This document shows positions 24,678 to 35,388 of a DNA stretch of 64,000 nt, in pieces (position 1 is the stretch's first letter; every line of letters begins with the position of its first letter). A program made the translations under genes and the position numbers. Source of the DNA: Dactylonectria macrodidyma. Taxonomy: Eukaryota; Ascomycota; Sordariomycetes; Hypocreales; Nectriaceae. The notes under the pieces are model-generated. The model was not told where the DNA came from and made no database searches. It saw only the letters and a list, made by a program, of their open reading frames with translations. The DNA lies in assembly GCA_020744425.1 (NCBI GenBank), contig JAGMUV010000005.1, positions 3,038,001-3,102,000 of the forward strand. Reading direction: 5' to 3'.

Positions 24678-25784
24678 CTAATTTGAAAGTGCCACCTTTG
24701 TAGATTTCTGGCGACTGCCGAACTCGTTAATCTCCTTCTTTGTGAGGATTTTGTTTACTCCGGCAAGACGTTCTAGGGACACAGGAGCATGGGTATCAAG
24801 GTCATCCTGGCCGCCCCCCTGAAAGGGCCATTCAGACTTGTTCTCCTTCTTCCGTTCAACGCTGTCTTGGCGTGCCACCCCCTTGTATTTCTCCGGCTGA
24901 AGGCATCGAGTTTCCTCCGAGTTCTCGATACAGCCTTGCTTGTCTTCCATCAGCGGCCTTCGGTGGGTTTGCTCAGAATACCGACGTTTCCCGATGGGAG
25001 GCTTGGACAATGCAATCGTTTGGGTGGGTGCGGCGGTCGAAATCGTCAGGCATCTCGTTCTAATCGGCGCGGCGCTGCGACTTGATGGCGTCTGCGATAG
25101 AGACCTGTTGCCAGTCTTGTGTTTTCGATTCCCCTCGAGCTTCCTGGAACTCTGTCGGCTTTGGCGGCCCGATATCTCCTTTGCTTGGTGTCGGGTCTCG
25201 GCTCGGCCTCGATCATCATCACCTGATCCGCCGCTGCAGTACATCGAAAGGGCGCCTGGGGATTTGAGGCCCGCAGAGTCCGGATAAGGCGTTTCATAAA
25301 CTCCCCAGTAGCCTTCATTATCGACTGGTGGCTTTTGCTGCTGCTTCTGCCGCTGTTGCTCGACAACTTCGGGCTTCTTCTTGTCAACAGGTGCCGCTGC
25401 AGTGGGGTAGATGTTCCTGTCTCGAATCTTCTCAGCGCCTGTTCTCACACGCATGGGGATCCTACAAATCTGTCTCCGAAGCTTCTGGTTCTCCTCCTCC
25501 AGGGCGGCCTTCTCCTTGTGCGCCATCTTCAGCATCAAGTTGAACTTTGCCTTGGTCGTCTTCGCAGTCGCCCGTTGCTCCTTGTAGCGAGCCACTAAGT
25601 CTTGTGCCGCCTTCGTCGTGTGCACGAAGTGCGTCCTGTGCCAAAGAGCATATACTGCTAGCCCTGTGAATAGCAAGCCCATAATGATCAAGCCAGCCAT
25701 GTACCCCGTGGATGCCGATTCGTCACATTCTTTTCTTCTCTGGTGAGAATGAGCCACAATCGCGGTCAGGTTGAGGACTGGCAT
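24678..25784 (-). CDS. Single-pass membrane protein with coiled coil, unknown function
   Basis: Intronless, 368 residues from the ATG at 25784 (MPVLNLTAIVAHSHQRRKEC). One hydrophobic segment, AGLIIMGLLFTGLAVYALW, lies at ~29-47. It is followed by a Lys/Glu/Ala-rich coiled coil (~55-105) and a long polar Gln/Lys/Ser tail to the end. The short segment before the membrane span could face the lumen or exterior and the charged tail the cytosol, but topology is a guess. I recognise no family. It converges with SRO7: the stop codons are ~220 bp apart, so 3' ends may overlap. Confidence 0.6.
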   Translation of the reverse strand: MPVLNLTAIVAHSHQRRKECDESASTGYMAGLIIMGLLFTGLAVYALWHRTHFVHTTKAAQDLVARYKEQRATAKTTKAKFNLMLKMAHKEKAALEEENQKLRRQICRIPMRVRTGAEKIRDRNIYPTAAAPVDKKKPEVVEQQRQKQQQKPPVDNEGYWGVYETPYPDSAGLKSPGALSMYCSGGSGDDDRGRAETRHQAKEISGRQSRQSSRKLEGNRKHKTGNRSLSQTPSSRSAAPIRTRCLTISTAAPTQTIALSKPPIGKRRYSEQTHRRPLMEDKQGCIENSEETRCLQPEKYKGVARQDSVERKKENKSEWPFQGGGQDDLDTHAPVSLERLAGVNKILTKKEINEFGSRQKSTKVALSN

Positions 25785-26724
25785 GGTGATTAGGAACCAA
25801 GTATCCTCTTGATTGACGTAAGTGGTAAACTGAAGTTGTTGATCATACAATCTTAATTATTTGTTGCTCGTGTTGTTGGTGATAAGGTTGTGGAATAGGA
25901 AGGTGGTCCACACAGGACTCGAGATCGAGCAAACGGAGCATTTAAATATGATAGATGGGGCAAGGGAGATGTATTTGTTCTAGAGACATGATCGAGAAAC
26001 AAAAGCAATCCATGTTGACATGTGTAGGATTCCTGGCTGCGCATGAAAATCGAACAAAGATGTCGAGCATATCTCAGTATGATGTACGCTTAACAGTGTT
26101 AAACGCTGCATCCTGTGAAATAAGACCTAAACGAAGCTATGTGAGGTAATGATACATAAGACTAGTCCATAGATCAAGCCATGAAGGGCTTTTTAGTAAA
26201 AACTAGTCGGGTTGTTCAGTCACTTAATGGCCAAGGCTAGTAGGTTGCCTGTTTAAAACAACGCTGGGTTGTTGAATTGGAGACTGTGCTTCGAGAACAA
26301 TAGGGCAATATTCCAAAGGGTCATCTCCCAAGCTCATGCAAAGTTCGAGCCCATTTAGTACAGGGTAAGTGCTCATACTTCAAATCAATAGTAGAACACT
26401 GCACTTGTTGATTGATACTAGGGAAATAGCACGCCATAATGGTGTATGCGCGTCAAGATTGGTAAGCTTCATCAATGGTGGTGGGCACGGCTTAATTGTC
26501 GCTATTCATTCGCTCGAAGCTACCCTACGCTGGCACATGTTGAACAGTCAATTATTAATCTGCCCGACCCCCGCTTTCCACGTCATGAATGCATTCAATG
26601 GCCTAATTGATCGGTTTGGAGTGCTTATATAGAACTACATCTTCACTTGTCTTGGACTTGAAAATCCTTGACATCTATCATTCATCTTCTGAAAAATCAA
26701 GATACCAACCAACCTTAAATTACA
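25785..26724. other. Intergenic stretch, upstream region of the SDR gene
   Basis: No supported gene. A TATATAG box at 26626-26632 lies 99 bp before the SDR start and is its likely core promoter. A two-exon reading (26336-26362 joined to 26426-26632) can be drawn, but its end coincides with that TATA box, so I do not call it. Confidence 0.5.
26626..26632 (+). promoter_or_regulatory. TATA box of the SDR gene
   Basis: TATATAG, 99 bp upstream of the start codon, in an AT-rich stretch that turns CT-rich before the ATG. Position and sequence fit a fungal TATA element. Confidence 0.5.
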
Positions 26725-27644
26725 ATGGCTTCCGCTCCCTTTTTCGCTGTCGTCGCAGGTGCCGGCCCTGGCACAGGTGAGATGCCGAGCAAATCATCAA
26801 ATGCAATTTGACTCAAGCCAGACTAACAACTACAGGGAGAGCCGTCGCTCTCAAATTCGCCAAGACCTACCCTGTTGTTGTTCTAGCTAGGAGTCCCGAG
26901 AGCTACAATGATACCGTCGCGGAGATCAAGAAGGCTGGTGGCAACGCCTTGGGCATTTCTGCGGATGTCGTCGATGCAGCTTCGGTCAACTCTGCCTTTG
27001 AGACCATCAAGAAGGAGCTTCCCGGGAGCAAGCTTGCGGCAGCAATCTTCAATGTCAGCGGCGGATTCGCGAAGAAACCGTTTCTGGAGCTGAAGCCCGA
27101 GGAGCTTGACGAAAGTCTCGATGTTGCCGTGTAAGTCCTGGAACCTCACTTGAGGAAAATTACACTAGCTAATAGGGTTTGATCCGTAGACGGGGTTTCG
27201 CTCGCTTCGCTCAAAGCTCGCTGCCTCTGCTTCTAGAGTCGGTCCCTGAGTCGCCTTATCCTCCCTCTTTGCTCCTCACCGGAGCCACTGCGTCGGTCAA
27301 GGGGTCTGCGCAGTTTGGATCCTTCGCAGCTGGTAAATTTGCGTTGAGGGCGCTGGGACAGTCACTGGCACGAGAATTCGGGCCTCGGGGCGTTCATGTC
27401 GCTCACATCATCGTCGACGGAATCATCGACATCCCCAGGACAAAGCATCTCAACCCTCCCAGCGGTGCAGAGGACGCCAAGCTGAAGCCTGAAGCGGTAG
27501 GATGAACACACATTCAATTATGAAAGAGTAACAAAGCTAATAAATTGCCCGTAGATTGCAGAGAGTTACTGGCATCTGCATACCCAACACCGTTCGGCGT
27601 TTACGCAGGAGATAGATATTCGGCCGTATGTGGAAAAGTGGTAA
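26725..27644 (+). CDS. Short-chain dehydrogenase/reductase
   Basis: Four exons, join(26725..26776, 26836..27130, 27190..27496, 27555..27644), 247 residues, all in frame. The Rossmann dinucleotide motif reads GAGPGTGRAVALKFA (glycine pattern GxGxGxG) after the first beta strand (FFAVVA). ISADVVD marks the adenine-contacting acid and NVSGG replaces the usual NNAG. The catalytic region shows TGATASVKG and then FAAGKFALRALGQSLARE. The expected YxxxK is FAAGK here, so Phe stands where Tyr is normal while Lys is kept; relatives with SFAAGKFA are known in fungi. The short last exon (PYVEKW) matches the usual end of this subgroup. Probable NAD(P)-dependent oxidoreductase or a binding homologue; substrate unknown. 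Cytosolic, with no targeting signal. Confidence 0.87.
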
Positions 27645-28962
27645 TAGCACCTCAAAGCTGCAAGCAAGGTTCTCGAGATAGAATAAGCACCCTTTTGGAA
27701 TGACTAAATGAATTTGTGATGATTCAGAGCGTGTTAGTCATCCGATATTTGCATATACTGAGACTAATGAGTAACCCCTGGCTCACTTGAACTTATCAAG
27801 TTCCCCTAGAGTCTGCCCAAATGATCTTGAACGAGTTTTATTTCTTCAAGAAAGTTCTTGCTTTTAGGCTGGAACCGTATGTGAATGGATCATGAATGCA
27901 TCACTTATCGCAAGAGGAAAGCACGTTAGAAACTCAAGACAAGACCTAGCCATCCCATGGTTGTTGGATTTCTCACCTTGACTCGCAACATGTGAGATTG
28001 ATGCAACCATACCTGCGAGGATCATCCCAGCCACCGGCAGCATTGTCGAGACGCGCATTATTCTGTCAGAAATGATGGGCTTCCGAAAGACCTGTTTATA
28101 ACTATTTGGATGCAAGTAATTGGGAAGGGCCGATCGTCCGGGGGCAATTTCGGCTTGGTCCAGCTCAACTAGGGATGCGTTGCATTCGCCCGAGGTTAGT
28201 GTGGGCCAAGGATCAGGGGAAGAATCGACGATGTCTCTCACCCCTTGGAGCTTGGCAAAGCTATGCGAGCAAGAGATGATATGATTGAGATTTTGTATTG
28301 TCGGAAGTCGGGGCGTGTATCACCTATCAACATCATAAATGGCTGGGGTTGAGACTCGGTGAGACACCAATTCATTCTTGATGCAACTCACCCGAGAGAC
28401 AATAAAGTCAAGGACTGGAATTTGAATCGTTTGGGAAAGAGACAAATGTTCCTTGGTGGACTGGTGAACTGGTGGAATGGGGCGTTTCCAGCATCATCAT
28501 GTGGATTTATTACTTGTCCTTCGACATGGTGCGGTTGCACACTGTCCCCGGTATTCCAATGCAGATATTCAGCCGTGGGTTTGGATACTCAACGGCGGAC
28601 AAGAATTGGCCTTTTCTCGGAGCTTGACCATTGATTGTCTCTGATCCTCTACGAGCAACCCCCGAGCGGACGTGTTTGAGCTTGGGAGTTGGAAGGTTTG
28701 GAACGGTCATCCTGGAGTCCCGTTGTGCATCCCTAAACAGATCGCATTCCTTGACATACCAACCTCCTAGTTTGGAGGATGATGAGGACGATGACAGCGA
28801 GGGAAAGTAAGAGATCTGAAAAGATTATAAGAATAGGCTGGTTGTCTGGCATCGAATTCTCATGTTCCAGCTCCACAGTCACTCTTTTGCCTCCAACCTC
28901 TCCACTTGTGAATACTCATTCTCTTCTCACTCACTCTTTTGAGAACCTTCAACGACTCAATC
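27645..28962. other. Intergenic stretch with one weak candidate
   Basis: Between the SDR and the Cys-rich protein gene. It holds only the weak minus-strand candidate at 27864-28058 (listed separately) and CT-rich leader sequence just before 28963. Confidence 0.45.
27864..28058 (-). CDS. Possible small secreted peptide (weak)
   Basis: 64 codons from the ATG at 28058. The start MRVSTMLPVAGMILAGMVAS resembles a signal peptide, and the rest is short and polar with two Cys. A TATAAA on this strand (28100-28095) lies only ~40 bp upstream, which leaves almost no leader and weakens the call. GTGAGA follows the signal-like stretch and could be a splice donor, so the 3' part may be different. It may equally be noise. 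Confidence 0.2.
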   Translation of the reverse strand: MRVSTMLPVAGMILAGMVASISHVASQGEKSNNHGMARSCLEFLTCFPLAISDAFMIHSHTVPA

Positions 28963-29656
28963 ATGATGCGATCCATGCTCCTTGTTGGCACCGTGGTTGC
29001 TGGTGTCATGGCTCAGGCCGCTGCCCCGGGTGTCATCGCTCGATGCTCGCCAGATGCCGTCGACTGCCCTTACGACCACCAGGATGCGTCTGCTTGGAAG
29101 AAGTATCCGGGACCACCTGATCCGGCGCCCACTCCTCAAACCCCTGTTTGGGAGCATTCCGAGTGCCCTACCGAGGTTATCGACTGCCCCTATCGCCAAC
29201 ATGGTACTTCTCCTCAGCATGCAGAGCCACCAGTTGAGGAGCATCATGAATGCCCTCCTGAAGGCTGCAACCCTCCCGTGGTTGTTGTGATACCTTGCGA
29301 AAGCTGTCACCACCCCTTTGGCAACTGGACTCAATACCACGGCTGCCCTCCCCAAGGCTGTGGCTTCGTCAAAATGCCCGTTCCATGCGATGGAGAGACC
29401 TGTCACCACAAGCCCGAGACGCCTGCCACCCCTCCTGTTTGCCCTGGCGAGGGCTGTATCAACCTACCTACTAAAGTTCATTGCACTGGTGACAGCTGCT
29501 ACGAGGCTCCTCCCACTGAGACCAAAAGTAACCTGCCCCCCTAGTGGGTGCAGCCAGGAAACGCCTTATGTCATTGTCAGCGCCGGCTTCAAGTGCTACT
29601 CTAGCGGCCTCGTGGCTGCCGCCGCGGTTGTGGCCTTTGCCCTAAGCCTCATATGA
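28963..29656 (+). CDS. Cys-rich secreted protein with GPI-type tail in a shifted frame
   Basis: From MMRSMLLVGTVVAGVMAQA (signal peptide, cleavage probably after AQA) the frame runs 194 residues to TAG at 29544. The body has repeated Cys motifs: CPYDHQ, CPYRQHG, CPPEGC, CPPQGC, CPGEGC, CTGDSC. The +1 frame then continues the pattern with CPPSGC and ends SGLVAAAAVVAFALSLI at 29656, a typical GPI-anchor signal. Dropping one A from AAAA at 29524-29527 joins the two. Two 40-nt GT-AG segments (29456-29495, 29489-29528) would also restore the frame, but the first would remove Cys motifs and both are short for fungal introns. Probably a cell-wall or surface protein with structural or adhesive role; no family recognised. 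Either a pseudogene or single-base allele, an assembly error, or true frameshifting. Confidence 0.6.
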
Positions 29657-32600
29657 GGTGATTCAAGATTGCAAAATCGATACGCTCACGTTGGAACACG
29701 ACAATGGAGGTAGATAAGATGGACTCTGACGAAATGATTACGAGATCTTGGACTACAACTTTGACCCGAGATGAAGAAATGAAAACACTGGCAATGTAAC
29801 GCTAGCATTCCCATGTTTGTTCCCGTGACCCGTCGTGAACTACACCGAAACTGAGGCAAGAGCATATGAGGGAAAGTTCTAACAAGGCATGCCTGCTGTC
29901 TTTGGCGACGGTAGCACGTGTCACGTAGCATCAATGGCTGCATCCCACCCTTTCTCGCTGCCCCACATGACTCTGGTTCAAACCACCAGAAAGACAGGCT
30001 GAGACCACGGGCAGTCCAATCCTCTCGCCCATTATCTCATTAAAAGAGACTTGGTGCATATCTGGATGTATGAAATAAACTGAGAGAATGTCCCTGAGAC
30101 AGGAAATTACGGCTGCGTTGTCATGGCCCGTGACCATCCAACTGCATATGCTACGCCCGCATCAAAATTGCAAAAGCCGCTTCCTCACCCCTTTGTCTGC
30201 AGGTCTGGCGGTCAAATTATTCAAATTATTTCCCAAGGCGAGGCAGAAGGGAGGTCCGATCACCAGAGCAGAATTACTGGTCACAACCCCGAGATGGTGC
30301 AGATGAGATACCCAAAGGAACGTTTGATGGTGGTCACTGGCCAGCCTCCTGCAGCACAAGCTCCAGGGGTTGCATGCGTAGAAACTGTTGCGATGACGCC
30401 GCAACAAGGATAGGGCTGCCCGCATTTCTGGAATGGTGGGACGGCTAATGAATGGGCTGCAGGTGGAAAGGTCGTCATTGGACATCAACTGCATGCTGCA
30501 TACTACTGCATGCTGATGACCCCTCTCAAATCGATCCCCAGGTTCGACCTCACCGCCTTTGCTTGATGCCTTGAACACAAACACCAAAAAAGCCACCTTT
30601 CGGACAAGACCGAGATTTCCGTACTTGCTTGGGCCTGGAGCGTGGGGGAAATGTATGCAACGATGATCATGTCCCATTCTGAGCCGGCAAGGCCATAAAT
30701 AGGCACCAAAGGTAGGTCAGAGTAAGTAATTACGAGAAGAATAAAAAAGTAACATGCTATGTAGATCCAAGACATCGACTGACTCAAGAACCACCCCCTC
30801 CCAGAAAAAGAAATACCTGGTGCCTGGTCGTATCTCAAAGGACCAAACGGATGGCATTCATCTGTAACAAACTCTAGCCCTATCTGTAGCCGCTTATGTG
30901 TTTGTGGTAACCTCTGCGAATGTGAAATAGCTGGAGTCTGTATTATCATGCAATGATGCCACCACCTGATTGATTGTGTAGGCGACCTCCTGTGTCTTGA
31001 ACTATCACGAGCTAGTTTTTTCTTAGCTGCATCGCGTGCATTGTCGATCGGAACCTGTTTTAAGGTCGCAGCGGGACCCGGGAACCAAGCATAGAATGAA
31101 TACGAGATGAGATGATGGGCCAGCCCGAAGAGTTTCGGCATGTTTCAGCTCGTAGTGCAAGCCACGCGTGGCCAGCTGACCTCGAGTTGTGGCGCGCATT
31201 AGGCACGCGTAATATTGGTGGTTGGAATTGGAATAAGACAACCAGTTGAATCGATGAGGAAAAAAGCAAAAGGCTATACATACAAGTTGTCTGGGAGGTC
31301 AAACCAACGGGTCCATGTAATTAATTGCCTGTTCGTGTCAATCTTACCTGACATGGAGGGGGCGGGTCGACCAGACCCTGATTGGCTACGTTTTGCATCT
31401 TGATTGATACGTCGACACATACGGATACCTGGAGAAGAGAGCAAGACACCGCCCCCACAGTCCACCCGCCTAACTATCCGGGCTTGCAGAAGTTGCTGTA
31501 ACCGAACAGCAGTGGCGTTTCTCCAATACTGTGAAGCGGAACCTCCGAAGAACGCGGCAAAATTTCATAGAAAGGCGTCGGGCTATGATTCTTGACCGAT
31601 AGTTGGCCGTGGTTGTGATGTCTCGGAAGATGCACCTTGGCTGTCATCCAACTCGCCCCGCTAGCAGTTTTCCCTGACCGATGTGGATGAAATGGGAAGC
31701 ATTAGTCTATCTATGGAAGCATTGTCTAAAACATACGTCGTCAGTCTCATTTCATCGCCATCTACTTAGTGTAGGCCCAACCGCCACAATACTGGAGATT
31801 GTGGCATGATGGAATCGTATCTTGTCTTGTGGTACCCTCCATTTACAAATTCAGTCCCGCGTACCTTGATTAAAACTCCTGCAGCGTTAGTCAATTGTGC
31901 TTAGACTTGAACAGGCTAGCTGAAGTTCCACTCGATTGCGCGTAATGCTCGAATGAAGCCTGGTCAATCGCCCCATGTAACCATATGCGCATGCAAAATT
32001 ACGACGTCAAGGCAGCTACCTACCGGAGGGCCAATCAAGCATGATTTGGCACCTGTCTATAAGCGTGTCTGAAACCAAAAATTGGGACGACAGTCGTTAC
32101 CACTACGAGGAAGACGGTGTGAGACGGGCTGCAAGGTCATGACTAGAGAATCGCGGGTGGTAATGGCGTGGAAATAGCCCAATCCCATCGGCTGGGATTG
32201 CAACATCAAAATGACGTCTAGCGAGAAACAATGGCCGGCCGGACCCAGCGGTTACGGAGGGTCTCTCTCCCTGAGGCTCGGAGATTTTATGCGCATCCAA
32301 GCATCCATACCACCGCCATCTACCCGTCGTCGACGTTTCATCTTGTGTCGAACTGAGGTGTCGTATTATCCTCTTGCTTTCCCCATTTAGTTAAGCCGCC
32401 CCCGCTCGTATCCTCTTTCAAATGTTGCTTTTTACTCGCTACCTTACTGCTGGTCTGCATCGCACCCCTCTAGATCCATGTGGGGGGGAGGTGGGTATGG
32501 ATGCTCTTGGCTGCAGGGGACGACATGACATGATCCCTGTGTCGGGCCTCAAAATCAAGTGAGACAGCTTCAACATATAAATAAAGGGCTTTGCTTGCGT

Positions 32601-32715
32601 TCAAAGACGATGCTGTGGCAAGCAACAACCGCTCTTCTTCCTTCCGCTTCCCGCCAGCCAGCATTCCCTTCAAGACTCGGCTGCTCAGTCTGAATGAGAC
32701 AGAAGAGAGATCACC
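29657..32715. other. Intergenic stretch, no supported gene
   Basis: Two overlapping minus-strand ATG frames, 30162-30677 (171 residues) and 30503-31141 (212 residues), are longer than expected by chance. They have no domain, no splice structure and ordinary composition; the longer one has one hydrophobic stretch (IYIACYFFILLVITY). I leave both uncalled. Confidence 0.4.
32576..32583 (+). promoter_or_regulatory. TATA box of the 32.7-kb small gene
   Basis: TATAAATA, 140 bp before the start codon, followed by a CT-rich leader. The 35.4-, 38.9- and 41.0-kb small genes have comparable boxes 124-191 bp upstream of their ATGs. Confidence 0.5.
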
Positions 32716-33005
32716 ATGGCACAAACCACGAGTGTCTCCTCCACGACGGTGAACCTCAGTCAGGGTTGCGAGTGAGCATTCATTATTCACACAGCTTGTG
32801 TCTGGATTATCAGAAGACTGACTCAACCGTTGACAGATGTTGTGATCTTCCTGCTCCTGCTGAGCCTATGGATAATCGACTCGTCGAGGATTTCATTGAG
32901 GATCCGGAACTTCCCATCAGTTATCGACTCAGCGGAATGGGTGGATGTTCAGCCCAATCTGACGGAGACTCAAAAGTCTCAAGGACGGATAAGAAGCCTG
33001 AGTAG
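32716..33005 (+). CDS. Small two-exon protein, CECC type (copy 1)
   Basis: join(32716..32771, 32837..33005), 74 residues. Exon 1 (56 nt) starts MAQTTSVSSTTVNLSQGC and the phase-2 intron splits a Glu codon, giving CE|CC. Donor GTGAGC, CTGAC/CTCAAC branch region, acceptor ACAG. Exon 2 is acidic, then Ser/Lys-rich, and ends KVSRTDKKPE. It shares the SSTxVN...CECC N-terminus and the exact intron position with the gene at 35389, so I take the two as diverged paralogues. Start context is good (ATCACCATGG). An upstream ATG at 32694, in another frame, could be read through the unspliced intron into the same C-terminus (103 codons), so an alternative product is possible. No signal peptide and no known domain. 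Confidence 0.47.
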
Positions 33006-33909
33006 CGTGTGTGGGTGATGTGGTGGAGTGACTTAGTTGGCGGGCTTGCGGTTGTGCTTGGCGAGGCCAAGATATGATTTTCCCTCGTTGACGATGGAGG
33101 CTTGTAAGGTTTTGTAACTACTTATTAAATAATATTGCATTCTGCCCTTTATTGCCCACATCTTAGTGCCACATATTGCCGCAGGTTGGTACATACTATA
33201 GCGACTTGAGTACGCCTGCAATGCTTCATGTCCTCATGGCTAACTTGAAATCCCCGAGATCATGGAATCCGATTTTAGCTTTCGATTATGCTAGAGTAGG
33301 ATGATCGGGTACTTAACTGGAAGAAAATCATTACCATGACTAGAGATATCGCGAATTTGATGTTCGAGATGGACTAATTCGAGGCTAGGGAGGCAAGCGT
33401 GGAGTGTCTGCTCGGAAGAAACTGGGGCGAGTGTTCCCAGGGATACCTACCTACCTTGTCTCATTGCCATAAGGTTTGCTAGCGATGATTTTCTTCTTTG
33501 CTGTATCAGGTATCATTTAGACTAATGAAATTGTTGTGGGAGCGAGCAAAAGTGGATGATGACAGCTCACTGCATTGCTGAATAACCTCGGTTGTGGTGA
33601 CTCCCGGGATAAAGTTCAAAGGGGCAACGAAGCAGCCGTCCAACGCCTCATCTCCTCATTTTGCGGGACGCGCCGTACCATGAACCACATGACGTCTGGG
33701 TTGCTTGAGATGCTGCACGTTCCCTTTTTTTGACTCAGCACGCGTGAGATGTGACTAGGCATGTCTTAAGGTACATGGCGCCGCACGTAATCGGCGAAGA
33801 AAGGGGCGGGAAAGAAAGGAAAACAGCGACTAGCATGCGAAAATAAAAAAGGATGTCGTGAGGAAACAAAGCTAAAGAAACGCCAGGGAGAAGGACAGCG
33901 GGCAAGTAA

Positions 33910-34125
33910 TTCAGCCTTGTCGTTGTACTGGATGCCCCGACCGTGACCGTCCAGGGCAAGACTCTCGCTGCTCGGTACTGGTACGACGGCAAGAACCTCA
34001 ACAACGCCAGAGAGGATGCTGCCGAGTCAAAGTCCCCGTGCCTGGTACGCCAAGTCGCTATCGTCCAGGTCAAGACTCACCGGGAGCTGCGCCATCCCGC
34101 GCTTGGCCGCGCTTGGCCCGCGTGA
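33910..34125 (+). pseudogene. Fragment of a fungal double-stranded RNA-binding domain protein
   Basis: An isolated open stretch encodes VTVQGKTLAARYWYDG followed by KNLNNAREDAAE (33943-34026). It matches the second half of a dsRBD in fungal proteins: a beta hairpin followed by the helix with spaced Ala residues. An in-frame TAA lies just upstream (33907-33909) beside a plausible acceptor, TAATTCAG. After DAAE the sequence departs from the usual helix continuation, and it stops 33 codons later. The first half of the fold is missing and no start is visible. I read it as a relic, or as one exon of a gene I cannot complete. The family assignment rests on motif memory, not on a search. Confidence 0.42.
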
Positions 34126-35233
34126 ATGGCAGTGAGAAAACAAAACCAGAGTACATAGACAAATGATAGCTGAGCCCTCCGCACCAAAGAGACAAGAAGC
34201 AAGGGGGGGGGAGGAGAGTTCCCGGTATCTTGCTCAAACCAGGTGTCCTGTGACGTGTATCAAACCCAGCCCTACCACAGGTTGGGCAAAGCCATGGGTT
34301 AAAGGCTGAGCTGATCGGTTTGACGAGGAAAGAAGCGAACGCCCGGTCCGGATATGCTCGGGATATTAATCCACCCAAATAAGGAGTGACACTGACAGGT
34401 ACTAAGTTAGGAATGGCCATCTGGGGAAGCCTTGGATGGCCCAGTCCATTCCCAACACTCCAATCGGAGTCCCCCTACCTAAAATTCGGGGCACTTCTTG
34501 CGTTACAATCGTCAGAACGGTGACGTAGATAGCGCTGCTCATCGACGTAGGCATGAAAGTGCAAATGGAGGCAAAATAAAAAAACAGGGCAAAATGGGCC
34601 GGAGCGAGAACAAAACCGCTCGGCAAGCCACTCTCCCGACCACCTGATCGGCCAGCGGGTGATGCAATTCCAATGGCTAGCCCCGGATAACGAACGGCCT
34701 TTAAATCGATCACTGCCCCCTTGCTTGCACGTGTCTTGTGACTTTGACCTGGGCCAATAGCCGCGACATCGAGCCCAGTTGTACCTTCTTTTTCCTGTCC
34801 CACAGGCAAAGCCCGACCGAAGCCGTTCACACCGAGCTTTCGGTCTGCAGGCACTAAAGGCCGGTGAGTCGAACAACGAACTTGGCAGCACTCCATACAT
34901 CATTCATCAATGCTCATCAACCCTAAAAAACGTGGCTATTAAGCTGTTTTCCCGCCACTCATTCAGCAGGGACGGTCCGACCCTGGACCGGCTTTGTTTT
35001 CTCTTTCCACTCCCGCCCATCTCTCGCCGACGATACCCTCATGTACCTTAGTTATTACGCCCGCACCAGCTCCGCCCGATGCACTGCACTGCACTGCCGA
35101 CCCTTGTTGTCACTGGTCGTGGGATCGCTTGAGCTTCCTCGAATGAAACTGACACGGGATGTCATCTTGCACTCGTGACAATTAAATGCAGGGTTTTGTT
35201 AATTCTGAGTCGCTAAAATGCCTGTGGGCGTAT

Positions 35234-35240
35234 TATAAAA
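35234..35240 (+). promoter_or_regulatory. TATA box of the 35.4-kb small gene
   Basis: TATAAAA, 155 bp upstream of the start codon. Between them lies an upstream ATG (35298) whose 32-codon frame overlaps the main start and ends at 35396, a layout that would reduce translation of the main frame. Confidence 0.5.
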
Positions 35241-35388
35241 CGGCCACGCCCATTTTGTTCCTCTTGTCTCATTGCCAACGGCAAGTCATTATCCCATATG
35301 AATTCCACCGAGTCTACTTCATGGCCATTTTCCCCGACTTCACAAACTTCGCCAAAGTCAAAAAGGTCCAAGCGAATCAACCCTAGCC

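Larger units (their letters stand above)
33006..35388. other. Spacer between the paired small genes, with a dsRBD relic
   Basis: Apart from the dsRNA-binding-domain relic at 33910-34125 I see no coding signal. The frame at 34402-34896 (minus, 164 codons) lacks recognisable features. ACTGC is repeated three times at about 35080-35097. Confidence 0.45.

Noticed and set aside
26336..26632. Two-exon small-gene reading upstream of the SDR
   Set aside because: Splice sites can be drawn, but its 3' end coincides with the SDR TATA box and the branch point is poor.
28963..29544. Taking the Cys-rich protein as simply ending at the TAG
   Set aside because: The Cys motif series and a complete GPI signal continue in the +1 frame immediately afterwards, so the simple ending is unlikely to be the ancestral form.
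30162..31141. Two overlapping minus-strand ATG frames of 171 and 212 codons
   Set aside because: Longer than most chance frames, but different frames over the shared part, no domain, no splice or promoter signals, and composition like the surrounding DNA. Kept as uncalled until transcripts are seen.
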